Below are positions 43,847-49,964 of a stretch of DNA of 49,964 bases, piece after piece. Below the pieces are notes generated by a model. It was not told where the DNA came from. It saw nothing but the letters and a program-made list of their open reading frames with translations, and did no database searches. The translations under genes and the position numbers were made by a program. Within the stretch, counting starts at the first letter, position 1, and each line of letters starts with the position of its first letter. Origin of the DNA: Secundilactobacillus collinoides DSM 20515 = JCM 1123 (GTDB lineage: Bacteria > Bacillota > Bacilli > Lactobacillales > Lactobacillaceae); assembly GCF_001435975.1 (NCBI RefSeq), contig NZ_AYYR01000074.1, positions 55,758 to 105,721 on the forward strand, in the 5' to 3' direction.

Positions 43847-46384
43847 ATGACGGATAAGACAGCACATACGTTACCCGTGAGCATTGAGGTTCGCGATGCT
43901 TACGTGCATAATTTAAAACACATTGATGTTGACATTCCACTAAACCAATTGGTGGCAATCGCGGGGGTCTCTGGATCAGGGAAATCATCACTTGCGTTAG
44001 GGGTGCTCTATGCTGAGGGTTCCCGGCGTTATATGGAGGCTTTGTCCACCTATACTCAGCGTCGAATCACCCAGGCTGCCGCGGCGCAGGTGCAATCGGT
44101 CCGGTATCTGCCAGCGGCGGTTGCACTGAAACAAAGGCCATCAGTTCCCGGTGTTCGTTCTACCGTGGGGACGATGACTGAGGTTTTGAATATTCTTCGA
44201 CTGATGTTCTCACGGCTGTCATCACCGCGCTGTCCGAATGGTCACCAGGTGCCGCCAACTATCGAAATTGCCCACGCCATGGCAGCGGAGGGCGATCAAA
44301 TGGGTCGCATCACGTGTCCAACGTGCGGCGTGCAGTTTTACGTGCCCGGTGCTGAAGACTTTGCGTTTAACTCAAACGGTGCTTGTCCAACGTGTGGCGG
44401 CACTGGCAGTTTGCGGCAGATCGACCCGGCGACCCTGATTGGGGATCCGACCAAGTCGATCAACGATGGTGCAGTGGCATCCTGGCACCTACCCGGCCGG
44501 AACTTTATGTCGTTTGTGGTCGCCCAGATGGGGGTTCGAGTCGACGTGCCTTATCAGGACCTGACAGACCACGAAAAGGATCTGGTGTTAAACGGTGAAA
44601 AACGTGAATATCAGATTCACATTCCGACGGCCACAGGTAAGGTGTTCACGATGGACCATGCGGTGTATGAAAACGCGTCTAACGCCATTTCGGACACCCT
44701 AGCATCAAGTACTAACGAAAGAACGTTAAAACGCTTAGACCGCTTTTATAAGGTCATGACGTGTCCAACGTGTCACGGCTCGCGGTTTGCACCGAAATTA
44801 CTAACCAGTTTGATTAACGGTAAGAACATTGCTGAAGTGAGTGCGATGACGATTGCCGAATTAAACAATTTTGTGGGTGGAATTGCGCCGGCACTGCCCG
44901 ACGAGATGCAGCACCTGGCCGCACAACTGGTCGGTGAGCTGACCCGTCTTTTGCAGCCTTTGCTCGAACTGGGGCTAAACTATTTGACATTGGACCGGGC
45001 CGGTGAAAGTTTGTCTACTGGCGAACTGCAACGGATTCAGCTCACCAAGGTGCTCCACAGTGAAACCACCGGCGTGCTTTATGTGTTGGACGAACCGTCC
45101 GTGGGCTTGCACGCTGCGAACGTTGACGGTCTGATCAGCGTCATGAAGCGGTTGGTGGCCATTGGAAATTCAGTGGTCGTTGTGGACCATAACTCAAGCA
45201 TCATTTCTGCCTGTGACTACCTGATCGAGATCGGACCGGGCGCCGGGGAAGTTGGCGGCGAGATCGTCACTCAGGGACCGGTCGCCAAAGTGATTCAGGA
45301 TCCTAAATCATTGATTGGGCCGTATCTTAGCGGACAAGCGCCGATTGAGATTCACCAAAAGACACCTCTTAAGACGTTATTTAAAAAAGGGCATTTACAA
45401 GTTGGCGTCAGTCATCAGTACAATCTCAACAATGTGACCGCTGACTTTCCCATCAACCGGTTGACCATGGTTTCGGGGTACTCCGGGGCGGGGAAAACGA
45501 CTTTGATCCTGCAATCACTCGTGCCGGCCATCGAAGCTCAACGGCACCACCAGCCGCTGCCCAGCCAGGTGACGACCCTTGACAATCACCACATCCGCCA
45601 AGTCCGGGTGATCAATTCGGTGCCAGTTGGGAAAAATGTTCGCTCGACAGTTGCCACGTACTCCGGCATTCTGGATCGGATTCGCGACCTGTATGCAGCC
45701 ACGCCGGAAGCACAGAAGAAGGGCTATTCTGCGAGTCGTTTTTCATACAACTTAAAGGCTGGTGCCTGTCCAATGTGCGGCGGCACGGGGAGTATCAACT
45801 TGGACATCCAGTATTTGCCGGATATTGCCCAAGTGTGCCCGACCTGTGAGGGCAAGCGGTATAACCCGGAAACGCTGACGGTCAAATGGCACGGCTACAA
45901 CATTGCGGAGCTGCTTGCGTTATCTGTGACGGATGCGCTTGATGTCTTCAGCGATGAACCCGCCATTGAAACCACGTTGCAGGTGCTCAATGACATGGGA
46001 CTCGGCTATCTGATGCTTGGTGAAAACACACCGGCGCTCTCCGGCGGCGAGGCTCAGCGGTTGAAACTGGTCACCCAAATGGGCCGCAAGCAGCAGGGCA
46101 CGCTGTACGTGTTTGACGAACCGTCTGTCGGGTTGCACCCGCGGGACATTACCGTGCTGCTGAAGGTGTTTGATCAATTGTTGGCTAACGGCGCGACGAT
46201 TATCACGATCGAACATGACCTGCAGATGATCGCAAACGGCGATTATAACCTTGACCTTGGACCCAAAGGCGGCAATGAAGGCGGTCAATTGCTGGTTAGC
46301 GGAACAATTGACGACTTGATCTCAAGCAAAAAATCTGAGACTGGCCGTTACCTGAAAAAAGCCTTAGCGAACCAAAAAGTATAA
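43847..46384 (+). CDS. UvrA paralogue (class II excinuclease A-like ABC ATPase)
   Basis: A soluble ABC ATPase of 845 aa, about 100 residues shorter than canonical UvrA. Walker A sites are GVSGSGKSSLA (40-50) and GYSGAGKTTL, signatures LSTGELQRIQL and LSGGEAQRLKL, and Walker B VLDEPSVGLH and VFDEPSVGLH. Zinc modules are CPTCGVQFY with ACPTCGGTG, CPTCHGSRF, and CPMCGGTG with CPTCEGKRY. This fits class II UvrA, which in some bacteria protects against drugs or DNA damage without forming the normal UvrAB complex. The regular UvrA would be elsewhere. Function inferred. Confidence 0.88.
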   Translation: MTDKTAHTLPVSIEVRDAYVHNLKHIDVDIPLNQLVAIAGVSGSGKSSLALGVLYAEGSRRYMEALSTYTQRRITQAAAAQVQSVRYLPAAVALKQRPSVPGVRSTVGTMTEVLNILRLMFSRLSSPRCPNGHQVPPTIEIAHAMAAEGDQMGRITCPTCGVQFYVPGAEDFAFNSNGACPTCGGTGSLRQIDPATLIGDPTKSINDGAVASWHLPGRNFMSFVVAQMGVRVDVPYQDLTDHEKDLVLNGEKREYQIHIPTATGKVFTMDHAVYENASNAISDTLASSTNERTLKRLDRFYKVMTCPTCHGSRFAPKLLTSLINGKNIAEVSAMTIAELNNFVGGIAPALPDEMQHLAAQLVGELTRLLQPLLELGLNYLTLDRAGESLSTGELQRIQLTKVLHSETTGVLYVLDEPSVGLHAANVDGLISVMKRLVAIGNSVVVVDHNSSIISACDYLIEIGPGAGEVGGEIVTQGPVAKVIQDPKSLIGPYLSGQAPIEIHQKTPLKTLFKKGHLQVGVSHQYNLNNVTADFPINRLTMVSGYSGAGKTTLILQSLVPAIEAQRHHQPLPSQVTTLDNHHIRQVRVINSVPVGKNVRSTVATYSGILDRIRDLYAATPEAQKKGYSASRFSYNLKAGACPMCGGTGSINLDIQYLPDIAQVCPTCEGKRYNPETLTVKWHGYNIAELLALSVTDALDVFSDEPAIETTLQVLNDMGLGYLMLGENTPALSGGEAQRLKLVTQMGRKQQGTLYVFDEPSVGLHPRDITVLLKVFDQLLANGATIITIEHDLQMIANGDYNLDLGPKGGNEGGQLLVSGTIDDLISSKKSETGRYLKKALANQKV

Positions 46385-46387
46385 ACA

Positions 46388-46426
46388 AAAAAAGCAGCTT
46401 GCCCACGAAGGACGAGCTGCTTTTTA
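46388..46426. terminator. Bidirectional terminator
   Basis: AAAAAGCAGCT pairs with AGCTGCTTTTT. It separates the UvrA-like gene and the convergent acyltransferase gene. Confidence 0.85.
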
Positions 46427-46434
46427 GGTTAATA

Positions 46435-47617
46435 TTATTTTTCTTTAGATGGTTGTGCTGTAACAGCGGGTGCACGGCGGTGCAGATGAATCTGTGGTCG
46501 GCCAATCAAGACACCAAATGGCGGTACCTTGTAGCAGAACCACGAAATCAAGAATGCAATACCGACGACGAATGCGTAACCGATAGGCAAGCACAGGACC
46601 AGCAACCATGCTGGCATGTGAATGTAATTCATGATCAGGGTCAGGAAGGTCAACGGAATCATCTGCACGAGATAGATCCCGAATGAAACCTTAGCGCCGT
46701 TGTGAATCCAACGGTCGAGCCATGGCCAGAGCCCGTGCTGACGCGCGTAAGCATACTGACGACCAAACCAGAAGACAAAGATGATCATGACCGTATCGTA
46801 AACCAGCATGTATGGTTGGTGAACGGACATCGTCGCTGCCATCGACAGCTTAAGGATGTGAATGTTGCACCAGTACAGTGCAACGGTTCCAAGCGCTAAT
46901 ACAGCCGTGAAGAATCCAAGTGCTTTCGCATGGTTGGCGATGAAAGCATCGACCTCTTTGTAATGGATCGAAACAAACGCCCCAAATAGGAAGTAGAACT
47001 GGTAAACCAGCACGTTTTCACCATAGTTTTTAAACAGGAACCACCAGTTGCTAGTATCAACGTGCGGCAACCAGTACTTAATGCCGATCATCAGGAACAT
47101 CTGAATGATAAAACTGACCACCATGATACCGGCATGCGATTTTGGTAGTTTTTTAAACAGCATGACCAGTAACGGGAACAGCACATACAGTTGTAACGTG
47201 ACTAAGATGTAGTACATGTAGAACTGGTCCCCATGAATGATAGCGTCCCAGTAATCAGCACCTAAATGCTGCCAGGAAAAACCGACACCAAGCACAATCA
47301 AGAAGACCATAATGATGGCGTTCCACGCTAAATAAGGAATCCCGGAACTAGAGAAACGTTTCTTCCAGAATTTGATCCAGTGCGGATCACGATTGTAATA
47401 GTTCAGTGTAAGCACTAAGCCGGACATGAACATAAAGCCCCATCCGCGTAAAGTGCAAGATGAGGTGGGTTGCCTCAAGAAATGTTTGACTGTTAGTCGT
47501 GTTGACAATGTGTCCCATGAACACCGTTGTCGTATGGTTCAGTAACACCCCAAAAATAAAGATGACTCGCATAAGATCAACTTCGTAAAGATAGGGCCGT
47601 TTGGTTTTGGTGGCCAA
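46435..47617 (-). pseudogene. Acyltransferase 3 (OafA-like) membrane protein, frameshifted
   Basis: The family transfers acyl (often acetyl) groups to envelope sugars through about ten membrane helices. The N-terminal part reads ATKTKRPYLYEVDLMRVIF and FGVLLNHTTTVF, with the family Arg and His, up to LHFTRMG near 47440. The rest, beginning FMFMSGLVLTLNYYNRD, continues in another frame to 46435. Removing one G from the GGGG run (plus strand CCCC at 47438-47441) joins the frames as MGFMFMSG. Start TTG 47617, 7-8 nt after AGGAGG. It could be a true lesion or a sequencing error. The tail is basic with PAVTAQPSKEK. Confidence 0.75.
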
Positions 47618-48084
47618 GCCATCACCTCCTAAAATAATTCCCCAATAAGACACAGGGTTGATTGCTAATAGCTATCAAGTAATGATTGCAACACTCTATA
47701 TTGCAAGTTTTAGCTTAAATGGAGCTTAAAGGACAAGCCGGTGCGTCAGTGTTGCATCCGATGTCAAATTTTGCGATGGGTGCTAGGTTCAGTGAACAGT
47801 TGCTGACATTGCTGTCACAAGTGCGCACGGTCGTAACAAGTACAGAATCGCTCATGAAAAGTGGTGTGTCACCACCGGTCAACTTGCCATGAGTCAGCAT
47901 GACAGTTGATGAACGGCGATTTTTAGCGCCCAATTTGCTAAAAATCCAATGGCCTGCATTTAAAGCGTCCAAAAACTAGAAATTCTCAAACATCAGTCTA
48001 AAGAATGGTAACACAAAATCGACCTTGAATGATACACAATAGTCAAAATGAATCAACAATGGGTAGGTGAAAGGTTTTGACTAT
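47618..48084. other. Intergenic region with one hairpin
   Basis: I see no gene. A perfect 10-bp hairpin GATTTTTAGC / GCTAAAAATC occupies 47918-47927 and 47937-47946. A minus-strand frame at 47715-47972 lacks a ribosome site and protein-like pattern. Confidence 0.4.
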
Positions 48085-48310
48085 CACAGAGCGTGAAGCA
48101 AGGCGGTTAAGGAGCGGAGCGTAAGCAACTCTGGCAGAAATTCATGGGCCTGGAATTTTTGCCAGAGTTGCTTACGCAGTAGCGCCTTGCCTTGCTGAAC
48201 GCGTTTCGGCAAGAGAAGAAGGGAACACAGAAAAGTCCGGTTCTGACTTTTGAGACCAGAGTTGCTTCTGCAGGGGCCCATGCCTTGCTAAACGCGCTTC
48301 ATCAAGCGAA
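48085..48310. repeat. Dispersed palindromic element with an extra right half
   Basis: The left edge GAGCGTGAAGCAAGGCGG and arm GTAAGCAACTCTGGCA pair with TGCCAGAGTTGCTTAC (right arm near 48161-48178), then CAGTAGCGCCTTGCC follows. A second right half (tip AAAAGTC-CGGTTCT-GACTTTT at 48231-48251, then CCAGAGTTGCTTCTGCAGG) follows to about 48310, like the growth pattern at 31681-31990. Confidence 0.75.
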
Positions 48311-48433
48311 CCAGCAAGCAAAACAAATAGCCGCCCAACCAGCACCAACAGCACCAACAGCATCAACAAAAACAGGCCGCACACGTTCAAAAAATTGTAA
48401 TTGTCCTCACAGTTCCTTTCAGCAACAGTGGGG

Positions 48434-48439
48434 TATAAT
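48434..48439 (+). promoter_or_regulatory. -10 box of pepD
   Basis: TATAAT about 33 nt upstream of the ATG; the -35 at standard spacing is poor. Confidence 0.4.
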
Positions 48440-48471
48440 AAAACCCAAACACGCAAAAGGGAGATCTTGAA

Positions 48472-49890
48472 ATGAAAGAATCAGCATGTACGTCAGTGTT
48501 AGTCGGGAAGGCAGCCTCGATTGACGGTTCCGTCATGATTGCCAGAAACGACGATACCTTTTTACCGTTGACACCGCAGAGGTTTGAAATGAAGCCTGCC
48601 GTCAGCGACCGCCACGAGACGTTGGTGTCGAACCAAAATGGGTTTACAGCACCGCTTCCTGAAACAGGGATGCGCTACCAACAGACACCGAATGCGGATG
48701 TTGCTAAGGAGGGTATCTATGCTGAAAGCGGCTTTAACGAACGCAACGTTGCAATGAGTGCAACGGAAAGTGTCTACGGCAACCCGAAGACGCTGGCCTA
48801 TGATCCATGGATCGAAAACGGGTTAGCTGAAGACAGTCTGCAAACAATGGTGCTGCCATTTATCACTTCAGCACGTGACGGTGTTGACTACCTTGGTAAG
48901 CTGATCAAACAGTACGGATCGCCTGAAGGTAATGGTGTTCTGTTCGCTGACAATGATGAAGCGTGGTACATGGAGATCGTGACTGGCCACATGTGGGTTG
49001 CTGAACGCATTCCGGACGACGCCTACGTGGTGACAGCGAACCAAGTTGCCATTCAAACGGTGGACTTTACCGATACGGACAACTTTATGTGGGCTGAGGG
49101 CATTCAAGACTTCGTGAGCGGCCACGGCTTGAATCCGGATCTTTCTGGCTGGAACTTCCGCCATATTTTTGGAACCAGTACTGAAAAGGATCGCCATTAC
49201 AACACACCGCGGGTCTGGTTTGGCCAACGCTACTTGAATCCTGAAATTGAACAGGAACCCACCTCGTCCGAGTTACCATTCATTTGCCACGCGTCACGTA
49301 AAATCAGTGTGGAAGACGTTGAATATATTCTGAGTTCTCACTATAACGAAACGGATTACGACCCGTTAGGCCGCGGACCAGAAGATCTGAAAACAAAATT
49401 CCGCCCGATTTCTATGAACCGGACGCAAAATTCCCACGTGCTCCAGTTACGCAATAACGTGCCCGCTGAGCAGTCAGCCATCATGTGGTTATGCTTTGGT
49501 GTGCCGGCATTCAGTCCGTATGTCCCATTCTTTGCGAACGCAACGGATACGGATCCGTCGTATTCAACAACGCCATTCCATGCAGATGCGGACAGTGCTT
49601 ACTGGATGTACCGTAAGTTATCGGTATTAGTTGAATCGCACTACGCAGAATTTATTGAAACGGACACGGATTATCTGACCGCCGCTAAGCAGGCGTTCCA
49701 AACCCACTTGGAAGAGTCGGATGCCGCTGCAACCGACTTAAAGGGCGAGGCTCTGACGGCTTACCTGACCAAGCAAAACTACGCTGTGGTAGCGGATATG
49801 AAGTCGAAGACAACAAATTTGATGAATGATTTGTTTGAACAGGGGCTTGGTCTTTCTAAGTTGACGTTTAATATGGATGTTAATTTGTAG
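48472..49890 (+). CDS. pepD: Dipeptidase, C69 family
   Basis: A cytoplasmic dipeptidase of 472 aa with an Ntn-hydrolase fold; the nucleophile is Cys6 (MKESACTSVLVGK). Other family parts are GSVMIARNDDT, GFNERNVAMSATESVYGN, EAWYMEIVTGHMWVAERIP and VVTANQVAIQ. Such enzymes release amino acids from many dipeptides. In this family the cysteine is the mature N-terminus after removal of a few residues, which fits a 5-residue leader. GGGAGA precedes the ATG. The TAG stop is directly followed by a palindromic element. Confidence 0.93.
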   Translation: MKESACTSVLVGKAASIDGSVMIARNDDTFLPLTPQRFEMKPAVSDRHETLVSNQNGFTAPLPETGMRYQQTPNADVAKEGIYAESGFNERNVAMSATESVYGNPKTLAYDPWIENGLAEDSLQTMVLPFITSARDGVDYLGKLIKQYGSPEGNGVLFADNDEAWYMEIVTGHMWVAERIPDDAYVVTANQVAIQTVDFTDTDNFMWAEGIQDFVSGHGLNPDLSGWNFRHIFGTSTEKDRHYNTPRVWFGQRYLNPEIEQEPTSSELPFICHASRKISVEDVEYILSSHYNETDYDPLGRGPEDLKTKFRPISMNRTQNSHVLQLRNNVPAEQSAIMWLCFGVPAFSPYVPFFANATDTDPSYSTTPFHADADSAYWMYRKLSVLVESHYAEFIETDTDYLTAAKQAFQTHLEESDAAATDLKGEALTAYLTKQNYAVVADMKSKTTNLMNDLFEQGLGLSKLTFNMDVNL

Positions 49891-49964
49891 AGTGTGAAGC
49901 AAGGCGCATAGGGGGCGGAGCAGAAGCGACTCTGGGCAGAAAAGTCCGGTCCTGACTTTTGTGC
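49891..49964. repeat. Palindromic element cut by the window end
   Basis: The left half starts straight after the pepD stop: AGTGTGAAGCAAGGCGCATA, then GAAGCGACTCTGGGCA, and the tip AAAAGTC-CGGTCCT-GACTTTT at 49940-49960. The final GTGC is the first part of the right arm. Confidence 0.75.

Overview
The window looks like chromosomal DNA of a low-to-mid GC lactic acid bacterium of the family Lactobacillaceae. Supporting signs are the gatC-gatA-gatB / diacylglycerol kinase / RlmCD-type rRNA methyltransferase order, strong AGGAGG ribosome sites with several TTG and GTG starts, a C69 dipeptidase, tagD/tagF-type teichoic acid genes, a DUF4828-like protein, and an RNA methyltransferase without its usual Fe-S cysteines. 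I see no phage, plasmid, transposase, rRNA or CRISPR. Species cannot be named from this view.

Layout. 1-6.6 kb: gatCAB (Glu/Asp-tRNA amidotransferase), a DagK-type lipid kinase and a 23S rRNA uracil methyltransferase. 6.7-8 kb: a small secreted zinc metalloprotease behind a long structured leader. 8.2-9.8 kb: glutamate-cysteine ligase. 10.1-14.2 kb: gluconate locus gntK-gntP, divergent from an RpiR-type regulator, with palindromic operators between them. 14.4-15.2 kb: a membrane-anchored GH25-like protein that appears to have lost all catalytic acids. 15.6-21.8 kb: a sugar-acid catabolic island (2-hydroxyacid dehydrogenase, SDR dehydrogenase and TIM-barrel protein on the minus strand; permease, lactonase and LacI regulator on the plus strand). 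Two near-identical LacI-type operators lie just downstream of two divergent promoters. A plausible reading is that lactones or keto-acids are imported and reduced to gluconate, which the neighbouring GntK phosphorylates.

22-29.6 kb: a DUF4828-like protein, Gfo/Idh oxidoreductase, DEAD-box helicase, tRNA-Arg(CCU), a universal stress protein with a folded putative ncRNA just downstream, a MarR regulator, and a two-gene ABC importer with a fused permease and binding protein. 30-42 kb is rich in envelope genes: GtrA flippase, polyprenyl-phosphate GT2, UDP-GlcNAc 2-epimerase, YihY protein, tagD, an orphan TarM-N-terminus-like protein and a TagF-type polymerase. Flavodoxin, RecX, NtdP and an AI-2E-family permease are interspersed. 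42-50 kb: prfC, a UvrA paralogue, a frameshifted acyltransferase-3 gene and a PepD dipeptidase.

The most unusual structure is a family of long imperfect palindromes in intergenic DNA (about 1-130, 3819-3945, 31621-31990, 48085-48310 and 49891-end). They share termini and a hairpin tip, two of them start directly after a stop codon, and one has grown into an 88-bp tandem array. The best candidates for undescribed biology are this family, the folded RNA beside usp, the leader of the metalloprotease, the dead GH25 protein and the orphan teichoic-acid gene. No computation was run; folding and homology statements come from reading the sequence.
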